Source: Actinomycetes bacterium (GTDB lineage: Bacteria > Actinomycetota > Acidimicrobiia > Acidimicrobiales > RAAP-2). Taken from it: a DNA stretch of 64,000 nucleotides. The notes under the pieces are model-generated. The model saw nothing but the letters and a program-made list of their open reading frames with translations. It had not been told where the DNA came from and made no database searches. The translations under genes were made by a program, and so were the position numbers. Numbering within the stretch: the stretch's first letter is position 1; the number at the start of each line of letters is the position of its first letter. Below, piece after piece: positions 20,115 through 28,628 of the stretch. The DNA lies in assembly GCA_021791145.1 (NCBI GenBank), contig JAJYXE010000007.1, forward strand, positions 28,161 through 92,160, written 5' to 3'.

Positions 20115-20939
20115 CTACGTGCAAGGACCGGCCCATCCTGCCGGCACCGTGCGGACGGGGATGAGGCGCCCCTGCTCGCCCCCGAGCGCGAGGATCTCGC
20201 CTCGCCCGGCCTCGAGGCCCTCGAGCGAACCCTCGACGAACCAGGTGGAGCCGCTCCCCGCGAGCACCGGCGTCCGCCCGGTCGCCTCGCCGAGGAGATC
20301 GCGCCACGCCGCGAGGCGCGGCTCGACGTCGAGGGCAGCCCGGGTGAGCTGGTTTTGCCCCTCGGTCCTCGGACCCGGCTCTTCTTGGGCAGCCAGCGCG
20401 TCCCAGCGCCTGTAGACAGCTGCCGTGTCCACTCCGAAGGGCGGGACGAGGAGCACGTAGGAGCGCCGTACGTAGGCAAGCGGCGTCACGCGTGCGCCGA
20501 TCCCCTCGACCCGAGCGCGACCGCCGACAGTGCAGAACGGCACGTCTCCACCGAGCGAAGCGGCGAGCGAGAGGTCCTCCACGCCCGCCCATCGGAGGAT
20601 CGCCCCCGCGTCGGCGGAGCCGCCGCCCAGCCCGCCGCCGACCGGGATCCGCTTCTCCACGCGTACCGCGGCCCGTCGGCCGACGGCCGCGAGCGCGCGG
20701 GCGACGAGGTTGTCCGGTCCGCTGGAGAGCTCCTCGGCCCGGGCGCCGGGCAAGGGGACGACCTCCAGGCCATCAGCTCCGGGGCGGACGACGAGCGTAT
20801 CGAAGAGGTCGAGCGCGACCATCTCGGCGTCGAGGTCGTGGTAGCCGTCGAGGCGGCGTCCCAGCACTTCGAGCCTCACCGTCAGCTTGGCCGGCGCGAC
20901 GAGCACGGTCCCGGTGGTGAGATCGCGTCCCTCGCTCAC
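20115..20939 (-). CDS. ispE: 4-diphosphocytidyl-2-C-methyl-D-erythritol kinase
   Basis: A GHMP kinase of 274 residues that phosphorylates CDP-methylerythritol in the non-mevalonate isoprenoid pathway. It has APAKLTVRLEVLGRRLDGYH, the ATP-binding PVGGGLGGGSADAGAIL and a C-terminal LAGSGSTWFVEG. The GTG at 20937-20939 overlaps the rsmA stop as GTGA. The last codons differ from the common GVARV-type ending but the length is normal. It sits at the end of the metG-tatD-rsmA-ispE group, a classic actinobacterial order. Confidence 0.95.
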   Translation of the reverse strand: MSEGRDLTTGTVLVAPAKLTVRLEVLGRRLDGYHDLDAEMVALDLFDTLVVRPGADGLEVVPLPGARAEELSSGPDNLVARALAAVGRRAAVRVEKRIPVGGGLGGGSADAGAILRWAGVEDLSLAASLGGDVPFCTVGGRARVEGIGARVTPLAYVRRSYVLLVPPFGVDTAAVYRRWDALAAQEEPGPRTEGQNQLTRAALDVEPRLAAWRDLLGEATGRTPVLAGSGSTWFVEGSLEGLEAGRGEILALGGEQGRLIPVRTVPAGWAGPCT

Positions 20940-21793
20940 CCGGGGCCCGCCCCCGACTGCCCGTGCGCCGCGAGCGCCCCCCACTGCACGACGTCCAGCT
21001 CCTCTGCCCGCGCCGTCGGTTCGACGCCTGCGGCGGCGAACGCGTCGGGAGCCACCAAGCCGGCGAGCGATCGCCGCAGCATCTTGCGTCTTTGCGCGAA
21101 GCCCGCATGCACCACCGAGCACAATCGCTCGTAGGAGACGAGCTCGGGCGACACCGCGGGGACGGTGCGGCGGTCGATGCGGAGGAGCGCAGACTCGACG
21201 GAGGGCCGCGGGAAGAACACGGTCGGCGGCACCGTGCCGAGCACTGACGCGCGGGCCCAATAGCTCACCTTCACCGAGACACCGCCGTAGGTCCGTCCCC
21301 CCGGCGCCGCCGCGAGCCGCTCACCGACCTCGCGCTGCACCATGACGAGCATCGAGCGAACCTGCGGCGCCTCCTCGAGCGCGCGCACCACGATCGGCGT
21401 CGCGACGTTGTAGGGGAGGTTGGCCACCAGCGCCCACGGGCCGGACCTGCCCAGGAGCCGCTCCCAGTCGAGGCGCAGCCCGTCGTCTCGGACCACGCGC
21501 ACGTTGGGGAACAGTCCGACGACCGATCGAAGCATGGGGACCAGGCGACGGTCGAGCTCCACGGCCACCACCTCGCCGCCTGCCTCTGCGAGCGCGACCG
21601 TGAGCGAGCCGAGGCCCGCACCGATCTCGACGACGCGCGACGCGGAGCCCACCTCGGCGAGGCGGGCGATCCTCCTGACCGTGTTGGGGTCGGCGACGAA
21701 GTGCTGCCCCAGAGCCCTGCTCGGCCTGAGCCCGTGCTGTTCGAGCAACCGGCGGACGTCCGCCGCGCCCAGTTCGGCGGGTCCGCTGCTCAA
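20936..21793 (-). CDS. rsmA: 16S rRNA A1518/A1519 dimethyltransferase
   Basis: A 285-residue KsgA/RsmA that dimethylates two adenines near the 3' end of 16S rRNA late in 30S assembly. It has GQHFVADPNTVRRIARLA, the SAM loop VVEIGAGLGSLTVALAEAGG, the catalytic NLPYN motif (ALVANLPYNVATP) and a C-terminal helical domain with FAQRRKMLRRSL. Its start overlaps the tatD stop and its stop overlaps the ispE start, so it is translationally coupled on both sides. Confidence 0.96.
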   Translation of the reverse strand: MSSGPAELGAADVRRLLEQHGLRPSRALGQHFVADPNTVRRIARLAEVGSASRVVEIGAGLGSLTVALAEAGGEVVAVELDRRLVPMLRSVVGLFPNVRVVRDDGLRLDWERLLGRSGPWALVANLPYNVATPIVVRALEEAPQVRSMLVMVQREVGERLAAAPGGRTYGGVSVKVSYWARASVLGTVPPTVFFPRPSVESALLRIDRRTVPAVSPELVSYERLCSVVHAGFAQRRKMLRRSLAGLVAPDAFAAAGVEPTARAEELDVVQWGALAAHGQSGAGPG

Positions 21794-22734
21794 AGGCCGA
21801 AGACCCGGCTCGCGTTGGCGCTCGTCGCGATCGCGACGTCCGCAAGGTCCCAGCCCTTCACCTCGGCGACCGCCGCGCCGACGAGGGGTACGTAGGAAGG
21901 TTCGTTGGGCTTCCCACGGTGCGGCACCGGCGCGAGGAACGGGCTATCCGTCTCGACGAGCAGCCTGTCGATCGGGCACAGCGACAGCCCCTCTCGAACC
22001 GAGGCAGCGTTCTTGAAGGTCACGATCCCACTGAACGAGAGCATCATGCCGGCGTCGAGGCATCGCCTGGCCTCCGCCGGGCCGCCGGTGAAGCAGTGCA
22101 GCACGGCGCGCTCGGGCACCCCCTCGCCGGCCAGCACGTCGAAGAGGTCGTCCCAGGCGGCTCGGACGTGCACGACGAGCGCGAGACCGAGCCGGTGGGC
22201 AGCCGCGATCTGCTCTGCGAAGGCACGTCGCTGCACATCGCGGGGCGAATGGTCGTAGTGGTAGTCGAGCCCGCACTCCCCGACGGCGACGAGCCGGCCG
22301 CCCTGCGCCGCGGCCTCCCCTCTCATGACCGCGGCCTCGAGCAGCGCGAGCGTCTCCTCGGTGCCCTCCGACGCGTCGTGCGGATGCAGCCCGGCAGTCG
22401 CCCACAGCGCCGGCGCAGAGGCGCCGAACTCGCCCGCGGCGCTCCGAGAGGCGAGCGCGAGCGCGTCCTTCGACGTGGCTGCGCCGGTGCCGACGCACAC
22501 GATCCGTCGAACCCCTGCGTCGGCCGCCCGTTGCAAGGCGCCGGACAGGAGCGCCACCGTTCCGAGGGCGCGAGGACCCTCCGGGCCGGGCTCCCCACCG
22601 CCCGACCCGACCGCACTCGCGCCGTGGCGCTCCCGCACCGCCTCGGGACCGCGCTCGCCGAGGAGGTAGGCGTCTTGGAGGTGCGAGTGGGAATCCACCC
22701 ACTCGAGCCCACTGGACGCCGCGGCACTGGACAT
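21790..22734 (-). CDS. tatD: TatD family metal-dependent deoxyribonuclease
   Basis: A 314-residue TIM-barrel hydrolase. It has DSHSHLQD for the first metal pair, GLHPHDASEG, VAVGECGLDYHYDHSP with the bridging Glu, HVRAAWDD, LHCFTGGPAEA and VETDSPFLAPVPHRGKPNEP, all TatD signatures. These enzymes act as 3'-5' exonucleases or endonucleases in DNA repair and turnover. The N-terminus carries an insertion with RERHGASAVGSGGGEP between strand 1 and the first helix. ATG at 22732-22734, 2 bp after the metG stop. Confidence 0.93.
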   Translation of the reverse strand: MSSAAASSGLEWVDSHSHLQDAYLLGERGPEAVRERHGASAVGSGGGEPGPEGPRALGTVALLSGALQRAADAGVRRIVCVGTGAATSKDALALASRSAAGEFGASAPALWATAGLHPHDASEGTEETLALLEAAVMRGEAAAQGGRLVAVGECGLDYHYDHSPRDVQRRAFAEQIAAAHRLGLALVVHVRAAWDDLFDVLAGEGVPERAVLHCFTGGPAEARRCLDAGMMLSFSGIVTFKNAASVREGLSLCPIDRLLVETDSPFLAPVPHRGKPNEPSYVPLVGAAVAEVKGWDLADVAIATSANASRVFGL

Positions 22735-22736
22735 GC

Positions 22737-24347
22737 CTAGCTCTTTCGCCGCGGGAAGAGCGGCTCGCCCTTCACCACCGGCAGACCGCCCGGGTACCCC
22801 CCCCATGCCGCGTCCGCGGGAACCCGCCGGTCTTGGGGCACGCCGTCGAGGCCGATCCTCCTCCAGATCTCCGCGGCGGTGGCGGGCATCGCGGGGGATG
22901 CCAGCAGGCTGACGAGACGGAGTGCCTCGAGCGCGTCGCCGAGCACCGCGTCGACCCCAGGACCGGGCTCCGCCTTCCACGGCTCGGCCGCCTCCAGGGA
23001 CGCGTTCGCCGCGCCGATCAGCCGCCAGGTGACCTCGAGGGCCTCATGTGGGGCGAGGCGCCGCCATGCGTCGGCAGCACTCGCCACCACCTCGCGCGCG
23101 ACCTCCGCCAGGGCGCTGGCGGGGTCGGGTGCCGGGCCGATCCCGCCGCACTTGGTCCCCACCACGGCCGCAACCCGTGCCACCAGATTGCCGAGGTTGT
23201 TGGCGAGATCCGCGTTGTACCTGGTCACCATGCCTTCGTAGGAGAAGTCGCCGTCCGTGCCGAACGGCACGTCGCGGAGCAGGTGGTACCGGGTCGCGTC
23301 GACTCCGAAGTCCGCGGTCAAGGACTGCGGGGCGATGTCGGTCAACCGCACAGGTCTCGCCGCATCGCCCTCGTCACCGCCGTCCCCCGCGCCGTCACCG
23401 CCGTCCCCCGCGCCGTCACCGCCGGCGCCGATGGTCTCCTGCTGCTTCACCAGCGTCTTCGAGAGCTTCTTCCCCCCGACGAGGAGCCATCCGTGCACGA
23501 AGAGGTGGGACGGGGGGTCGATCCCCGCCGCCATGCACATCGCGGGCCACCACACGCAGTGGAAACGGATGATCTCCTTGCCCATCAGGTGGTGAACGGC
23601 CGGCCACCAATAACGCCACCGCCCCTCGTCGACGCCGTAGCCGATGGCGGTGAGGTAGTTGACGAGGGCGTCGTACCAGACGTAGAAGACGTGGTCCTCG
23701 TCCCATGGAACCGGCACGCCCCATCTGAGCGACGTCCGGGTGATGGAGATGTCCTTCAGGCCGCTCCTCACGAAGCTCACCGCCTCGTTGCGCTTGGTCG
23801 CCGGGCGGATCGCCTCCGGGTTGTCGTGGTACCACGCGAGGAGGCGCTCCTCGAACTTGGAGAGCGCAAAGAAGTAGTTGTCCTCCTCCATCTCGACGAC
23901 CGGCCGCCCATGGACCGGGCAGTTCCCGTCCACGAGCTGCTCACTCGTGTAGTAGTCCTCGCACGACACGCAGTACAGGCCGCGGTAGGTGCCGAGCCGG
24001 ATGAAGCCGTTGTCATAGATGCGCTGCAAGAAGGCCTGCACGGCGTGACGGTGGCGGGGCTCGGTCGTGCGGATGAAGTCGTCGTTGGCGATGTCGAGGT
24101 CGCGCCATGCGCCGATGAAGCGCTGCACCACCGTGTCCGCCCACGCCTGGGGTGACATGCCGTGCTCCGCCGCCGCCTCCTCGACCTTCGCTCCGTGCTC
24201 GTCGGTGCCGGTGAGGAAGAGCACATCGTCGCCGCAGAGGCGGTGCCAGCGCGCGAGGGCGTCGGCGTTCACCGTCGTGTAGGCGTGACCGACGTGCGGT
24301 ACGTCGTTGACGTAGTAGATCGGCGTCGTGACGTAGAAGGGGGGCAC
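22737..24347 (-). CDS. metG: Methionyl-tRNA synthetase
   Basis: A 536-residue class I synthetase. HIGH-type motif PHVGHAYTT near the start, a zinc-finger-like CVSCEDYYT...CPVHG region, the methionine-pocket segment VWYDALVNYLTAIGY, and the KMSKS-type loop KKLSKTLVK. Directly after that loop is an unusual low-complexity insert of Gly/Asp/Ala repeats (GDGAGDGGDGAGDGGDEGD, coded near 23370-23430). The anticodon-binding helical domain follows; no C-terminal EMAP domain is present. The GTG at 24345-24347 gives MPPFYVTTPIYYVNDVPH, the expected N-terminus. Confidence 0.96.
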   Translation of the reverse strand: MPPFYVTTPIYYVNDVPHVGHAYTTVNADALARWHRLCGDDVLFLTGTDEHGAKVEEAAAEHGMSPQAWADTVVQRFIGAWRDLDIANDDFIRTTEPRHRHAVQAFLQRIYDNGFIRLGTYRGLYCVSCEDYYTSEQLVDGNCPVHGRPVVEMEEDNYFFALSKFEERLLAWYHDNPEAIRPATKRNEAVSFVRSGLKDISITRTSLRWGVPVPWDEDHVFYVWYDALVNYLTAIGYGVDEGRWRYWWPAVHHLMGKEIIRFHCVWWPAMCMAAGIDPPSHLFVHGWLLVGGKKLSKTLVKQQETIGAGGDGAGDGGDGAGDGGDEGDAARPVRLTDIAPQSLTADFGVDATRYHLLRDVPFGTDGDFSYEGMVTRYNADLANNLGNLVARVAAVVGTKCGGIGPAPDPASALAEVAREVVASAADAWRRLAPHEALEVTWRLIGAANASLEAAEPWKAEPGPGVDAVLGDALEALRLVSLLASPAMPATAAEIWRRIGLDGVPQDRRVPADAAWGGYPGGLPVVKGEPLFPRRKS

Positions 24348-24366
24348 CGCCCGTAGAGTACCGGCG

Positions 24367-25365
24367 TCAGCCTGGGTGACCGTTGCCGGGCGTCCGGTCG
24401 GCGCCTCGCGCCTCCGCGGCACGCGGCGCCCGAGCCGGCGCCGGTCGACCGCCGCTGCGGATCGCCAACGCCGCGCGGTACGCACGCCTCCGGCTCACCC
24501 CCAGCGCCCTCGCAGCGGTGTCGGCGGCGTCACGGACCGAGAGGCCCGCGGCGAGCGCCCCGGCGACCGCCCCGCTCAGCGTCGCGTCCGTTGGCTCGCG
24601 CTCGGCGGGCCGGCGCGTCGCCGAGCTCCTGGGCCCGGATCCGTCGTACTCCTGCTCGCCGGCACCCGCTCGCTCGTCCTCGGCTCCGGCGACCACGACG
24701 ACCACCTCGCCGCGCACCTGGCGCTGCGCGAAGCGCTCGGCCGCGGCCGACGCAGTCCCGCGCCAGACCTCCTCGTGCAGCTTCGTCAGCTCCCTGCACA
24801 CCGCCAGCTGCCGACCCGGCGCGCGGGCCGCGAGATCGCCGAGCGTGGCCCCCAGCCGCTGCGGGGACTCGAGGATGACGGACGTGCGGGGCTCGCTCAT
24901 GAGCGCATCGAGCCTTCGGCGCCGCGCCGCGCCCGCGCGCGGGAGGAAACCCTCGACGCAGAAGCGGTCGGTTGCCAGCCCGCTCACGACCAGCGCGGCG
25001 AGCACCGCGGAGGGGCCGGGAACGACCCTCACCTGCACGCCCGCGCGGGCCGCGGCTGCGACGAGCCGGGCGCCGGGGTCCGAGATCGCCGGCATGCCCG
25101 CATCGGTCACCACCGCCACCGTCTTGCCCCCGGCCAGGGCGGAGAGCAGCTCGGGGATCCGCGCTGGCTCGTTGTGGGCGTGGAGGGAGCGGAGCCTGCC
25201 CGCCGCCGGGATGCCCGCGGCACTGAGCAGCACTCGGGTCCGGCGGGTGTCCTCGCAGCACACGAGGTCTGCGGCGCGCAGGGTCTCGACGGCCCGTGGA
25301 GACAGGTCGCCAAGGTTGCCGATCGGCGAGGCGACGAGGACGAGGCCTCCCACCGGAGTGCTCAC
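24367..25365 (-). CDS. rsmI: 16S rRNA 2'-O-ribose C1402 methyltransferase
   Basis: A 332-residue tetrapyrrole-methylase-fold enzyme that methylates the ribose of C1402 in the ribosomal P site. It has LVLVASPIGNLGDLSPRAVE, CCEDTRRTR, VTDAGMPAISDPG, VVPGPSAVLAALVVSGL and ELTKLHEEVWRG, all RsmI signatures. The C-terminal part adds a helix-turn-helix-like segment GLSVRDAADTAARALGVSRR and a long Arg/Ala tail. GTG 25363-25365. It starts 7 bp after the DUF192 gene and ends 20 bp before metG. Confidence 0.94.
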   Translation of the reverse strand: MSTPVGGLVLVASPIGNLGDLSPRAVETLRAADLVCCEDTRRTRVLLSAAGIPAAGRLRSLHAHNEPARIPELLSALAGGKTVAVVTDAGMPAISDPGARLVAAAARAGVQVRVVPGPSAVLAALVVSGLATDRFCVEGFLPRAGAARRRRLDALMSEPRTSVILESPQRLGATLGDLAARAPGRQLAVCRELTKLHEEVWRGTASAAAERFAQRQVRGEVVVVVAGAEDERAGAGEQEYDGSGPRSSATRRPAEREPTDATLSGAVAGALAAGLSVRDAADTAARALGVSRRRAYRAALAIRSGGRPAPARAPRAAEARGADRTPGNGHPG

Positions 25366-25372
25366 CGGCGGC

Positions 25373-25714
25373 TCACGAGGTCTCGCGGACCTCGATCTGG
25401 TCCCCTGGTCGCAGCCGCCACCGCTCGAACGCGCCTGCCTGCGCGGCGAGCATGTGGGTGGCGCCGCGCCTGGGGAGCGCGACGCTCCACGTGCGCACCT
25501 TGGTGGTCGACACCACCCGGAGCTCTCTGTCCAAGAAGGCGACGTCGAGGGCGAACCGCATCCCCGCGGTGTGCACCGCCCGCGTGCGCATGAGCAGGAG
25601 CGCGCCGTCGTAGCGAGGCCGGCCCAACAACCCTCGTGCACGGTCGACGAGGGTCTCGGCCACCTCGCCTGAGGCCAGGACGTCGCCGCCGCGCAGGAGC
25701 CAGACGGTCCGCAT
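25373..25714 (-). CDS. DUF192 family protein
   Basis: A 113-residue small beta-rich protein. It has RARGLLGRPRYDGALLLMRT, the HTAGMRFALDVAFLDRELRVV core and a C-terminal AGAFERWRLRPGDQIEV, all typical of DUF192. The family function is not established; structures show a compact fold and the members are often secreted, but no signal peptide is present here. ATG 25712-25714. It opens the rsmI-metG-tatD-rsmA-ispE group. Confidence 0.88.
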   Translation of the reverse strand: MRTVWLLRGGDVLASGEVAETLVDRARGLLGRPRYDGALLLMRTRAVHTAGMRFALDVAFLDRELRVVSTTKVRTWSVALPRRGATHMLAAQAGAFERWRLRPGDQIEVRETS

Positions 25715-25756
25715 GCGTGGCAGAAACTACTCCGAGCTGCGCTAGGGTCCTCTGCC

Positions 25757-25840
25757 GTGTCGAAGCGGACGGTGAAGCGCAAGCTGCGTCGGAAGAAGAA
25801 GGCGAACCACGGGAAGAAGCCCAACTGCGGTCGCGGCTGA
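25757..25840 (+). CDS. Small ribosomal protein bL37
   Basis: A 27-residue basic peptide from GTG 25757: VSKRTVKRKLRRKKKANHGK then KPNCGRG. The KKKANHGKKPN core matches bL37, a short large-subunit protein known from mycobacterial ribosome structures and widespread in actinobacteria. It is divergent from the DUF192 gene with 42 bp between. No ribosome site is evident, so the mRNA may be leaderless or nearly so. About 75 bp of non-coding DNA follows before the convergent phosphodiesterase gene. Confidence 0.82.
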   Translation: MSKRTVKRKLRRKKKANHGKKPNCGRG

Positions 25841-25915
25841 CCGCGCACTGCCGTCACGGCTGACCGCGGCCGCCCCCATCGCAAGGTCCTGCTCCCGCTC
25901 CCCCGCCCGGCCTCC

Positions 25916-26848
25916 TCAGCTCCCCGAGTCCCGTTCCTCGGCTCTCCGGCTCGCGCCCTTGGGCGCGCCCGTTTCGCCGAGCCCCGGCCATGCGACGCCG
26001 AGCTCGCCGAGGACGCGGGTGAGCATGGTCGGCAGGTCGGTGATGATCCCGTCGACCCCCAGCTCGACGAGCCGCCGCATCCTCGCCTCGTCGTTGACCG
26101 TCCACACGTGGAGCGCCAGACCCGCCGCGTGCGCGGCATCCACGAACCGCTCGTCCACCACCGTCCACTCCCCGTACGTCTCCGGCACCTGGAACGCCAC
26201 CGGGCGGGAGACGGGGGGAGCCGCGACGGGCGGCGGCGGCTCGCCCGCCTGCACGGCCCGCCAGAATTCGACCGTCGCGGGCGTCCCTGCCGACCTCGGC
26301 ACCTCGGGCGCCGCGGCGGCGAAGCGCGCGAGAGCCCGGTCGAGGAACGACGCCACGATGACGTCGTCACGCCGGCCGTACTCTGCGAGCAGGCACGCCA
26401 GCGTCTCCTCGTAGGGATGGACCTCGGGTGCGGTCTGCTTCACGTCGAGGTTGAGGACGACACCGGGGAACTGCTCGAGCACCTCGCGCAGCGTCGCGAT
26501 CCGGAAGTCGGCGTCCTCGGGCGCGCGCCCCCTGAAGGCGTACTCGGCGGGGTCGCGGCCTCGGGTGGCGTCGGCGCCGGGGACGAACCAGTACGCATTG
26601 TCGAGCGTCCGGAGCTCGGCGAGGGTCATTGAAGCGATCGCCCCGGTGCCGTCGGTGGTGCGGTCGACGGTCTCGTCGTGGCAGACCACGAGCTCACCGT
26701 CGGCGGTCGCGTGCACGTCGAGCTCGATGCCGGTCGCGCCGGCCCGCAGCGCCGAGCGGATCGCGTACAGCGTGGACGAGGGTGCTTCCCACGCTCCTCC
26801 CTGGTGCGCGTAGCCCAGGACGCGGCGCGCCAGCCAGGGGTTGGTCAC
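25916..26848 (-). CDS. Glycerophosphodiester phosphodiesterase family protein
   Basis: A 310-residue TIM-barrel enzyme that cleaves glycerophosphodiesters to glycerol 3-phosphate and an alcohol. GYAHQGGAWEAPSSTLYAI carries the first catalytic His (usually HRG, here HQG), GIELDVHATADGELVVCHDE the metal-binding Glu/Asp and second His, and DGIITDLPTML the barrel end. An insertion near 55-75 (VPGADATRGRDPAEYAFRG) is typical of GDPD/GDE1-like actinobacterial members. No signal peptide. The GTG overlaps the stop of the VOC gene as GTGA. Confidence 0.92.
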   Translation of the reverse strand: MTNPWLARRVLGYAHQGGAWEAPSSTLYAIRSALRAGATGIELDVHATADGELVVCHDETVDRTTDGTGAIASMTLAELRTLDNAYWFVPGADATRGRDPAEYAFRGRAPEDADFRIATLREVLEQFPGVVLNLDVKQTAPEVHPYEETLACLLAEYGRRDDVIVASFLDRALARFAAAAPEVPRSAGTPATVEFWRAVQAGEPPPPVAAPPVSRPVAFQVPETYGEWTVVDERFVDAAHAAGLALHVWTVNDEARMRRLVELGVDGIITDLPTMLTRVLGELGVAWPGLGETGAPKGASRRAEERDSGS

Positions 26849-27318
26849 AGCCGCAGCGGCTTGACCGCGCTCATCACGAGGCCGGGGTCCGCGCGCCAGT
26901 CCGCCTTCGGAACGTCGACGTAGAGCTCGAGCTCGTTGCCGTCGGGGTCGAGGATGTAGAGGCTGTGGCTCACGGTGTGGTCGCTGGCCCCGGTCACCGT
27001 GACCCCCGCCTCTTGGAGCCGCTCGAGCGCGTCGCGCAGCTCGTCGTCGGTGTCCCCCACCTTGAGTCCGATGTGGTAGAGGCCGACGCGGTGGCCCCGG
27101 GGCTGGGGCTGCGCGTCCTCCCCCACCTCGATGAGGAGGAGCTCGTGATGGGTCCTCTTCGACGCCGAGGAGAATGCCGCGGCCGGGAACCGGAGGCCCG
27201 CCTCGCCTGCAGGTGCGTTCGGAATCTGACGAAACCCCAGCACATCGCGGTAGAAGGCCGCCGACCGCTCGAGGTTGCGCACGTAGAGAACGACGTGGCC
27301 GAGGTCCTTGATCTCCAT
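26845..27318 (-). CDS. VOC (glyoxalase/dioxygenase superfamily) protein
   Basis: A 157-residue protein with two beta-alpha-beta-beta-beta modules. It has IKDLGHVVLYVRNLERSAAFY (first metal His), THHELLLIEVG, GLYHIGLKVGD (second His) and a C-terminal LYILDPDGNELELYVDV (Glu ligand). This pattern fits type I extradiol ring-cleavage dioxygenases and related VOC enzymes, including catechol 2,3-dioxygenase-like proteins. The substrate is unknown. ATG 27316-27318. It is coupled to the downstream phosphodiesterase. Confidence 0.85.
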   Translation of the reverse strand: MEIKDLGHVVLYVRNLERSAAFYRDVLGFRQIPNAPAGEAGLRFPAAAFSSASKRTHHELLLIEVGEDAQPQPRGHRVGLYHIGLKVGDTDDELRDALERLQEAGVTVTGASDHTVSHSLYILDPDGNELELYVDVPKADWRADPGLVMSAVKPLRL

Positions 27319-27433
27319 GTGCTCCGAGGATACGCACGCCGAAAGGTCCACGGAACCGTCGGCGCAACGCCAGCTGCGCCGACGCCGGGCCCCGTCTCCG
27401 GCTCGCTGCGCCGCCGGTAGCCTCGAGCGCGCC

Positions 27434-28060
27434 GTGCTCGACCACCTCCTCGTCGACTTCATCGCCGCCGTGCAGGACTCCTTCGACCGGGCCCTCCTCG
27501 AGCGCCAGGCGGTCGAGGAGCGCTTCCAGGTCGACGTCTTCCTCGGGGACGTGTCCTTCGAGACCAGCTACAGCCTGCCCGGCGAGGGCCAGCCCCCGCG
27601 CGTACTCGTCGACCTCTCGATCGACTGGCCGACCTGGAGCCAGACCGCGTACCGGAGCTGGTCGCTCGGCGAGCCGGCCGAGATGCCCGAGGCCGTCCTC
27701 GAGGTGTCCATGCGCGTCCAGCGCCTGGCCGAGGCGCCGTCCGCCGAGCGCGTGCTCGCCGTGCTGCCCGTGACGAGCCCGGTGATCGGACAGGATCCGC
27801 TGGTGCGGACGGGGACCACCCTCGAGGAGGTGCACGCAGACCCCGACGGCGATGAGCCTGACGACGGCGAGCCTGCGATCCGCTGGGCGATCGAGGGGAG
27901 CTACGAGGGCTCGATCCGCTTCGAAGAGGCCCAGCTCGAGGACCCCGAGCTGCTCGTGCCGATCGCCGATGCCCTCACCGGTTGGGTCTCCTCGACGCTC
28001 GTCCGCCTGGCCGACCTCCCGCTCACCTACCATCCGCCGGACCCTGCCGACGCGACGTGA
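27434..28060 (+). CDS. Conserved hypothetical protein
   Basis: A 208-residue acidic protein from GTG 27434, starting MLDHLLVDFIAAVQDSFDRA then LLERQAVEERFQVDVFLGDV. It has no membrane segment or signal. The body has PPRVLVDLSIDWPTWSQTAY and ends in a short hydrophobic segment ALTGWVSSTLVRLADLPLTY. I do not recognise the family or a catalytic motif. Codon use and the GTGA overlap with the next gene support it being real. It is divergent from the VOC gene, about 115 bp apart. Confidence 0.7.
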   Translation: MLDHLLVDFIAAVQDSFDRALLERQAVEERFQVDVFLGDVSFETSYSLPGEGQPPRVLVDLSIDWPTWSQTAYRSWSLGEPAEMPEAVLEVSMRVQRLAEAPSAERVLAVLPVTSPVIGQDPLVRTGTTLEEVHADPDGDEPDDGEPAIRWAIEGSYEGSIRFEEAQLEDPELLVPIADALTGWVSSTLVRLADLPLTYHPPDPADAT

Positions 28061-28581
28061 CCCGCGTCCGTCGCCATCTCGTCGGCGCGGCGGCGCTCGC
28101 TCTGTGCGGTCTCCTCCTCGGCGCGTGCGCCGACGCGATCACAGCCAGCTCGTTCACCGTGACTCCGACCACGGTGAGGGGCGTGACACTCTCGACCGAG
28201 CGCTCGCCCGCCGGGCGGATCCTGGCGACGCCGTCGGGCCGTACCCTTTACGACTTCACGCCCGACACTCCGACACAGAGCCGGTGCACGAAGGGGCTCT
28301 GCGTCCGGCTGTGGCCGCCGCTCCTCACGACGACCACCTCACCAGCGCTCGGGAGAGGGCTCCAACGCTCCCTCGTCGGGACCGTCCGGCGCCCCGACGG
28401 CCGGCTCCAGGTCACCTACGGCGGCCATCCCCTCTACACCTGGATCGGTGACACCACGCCGGGGATGATCACCGGTCAAGCCCTGCTCAACGTCGGGGGC
28501 TACTGGTACGTGGTCAAGCCCACAGGGCGCCAGGTCACGACGCCGTTCAGGGTCACACGGACAGCGATCCACCGCCCGTGA
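28057..28581 (+). CDS. Secreted-repeat lipoprotein (Lipoprotein_15 family)
   Basis: A 174-residue exported protein. The GTG at 28057 overlaps the preceding stop and gives VTRVRRHLVGAAALALCGLL followed by LGAC, a lipobox with the modified Cys at about residue 24. Two copies of the secreted repeat follow: SGRTLYDFTPDTPTQSRCTK with GLCVRLWPPLL, then LQVTYGGHPLYTWIGDTTPG with GGYWYVVKPTG. This is the Lipoprotein_15/COG4315 repeat, of unknown function, placed at the outer face of the membrane. It is convergent with the next gene. Confidence 0.85.
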   Translation: MTRVRRHLVGAAALALCGLLLGACADAITASSFTVTPTTVRGVTLSTERSPAGRILATPSGRTLYDFTPDTPTQSRCTKGLCVRLWPPLLTTTTSPALGRGLQRSLVGTVRRPDGRLQVTYGGHPLYTWIGDTTPGMITGQALLNVGGYWYVVKPTGRQVTTPFRVTRTAIHRP

Positions 28582-28628
28582 GCGCCGGCGGCAGGTGCTC
28601 GTGGCACCGGACCGTCCGCGTGCCGGGC

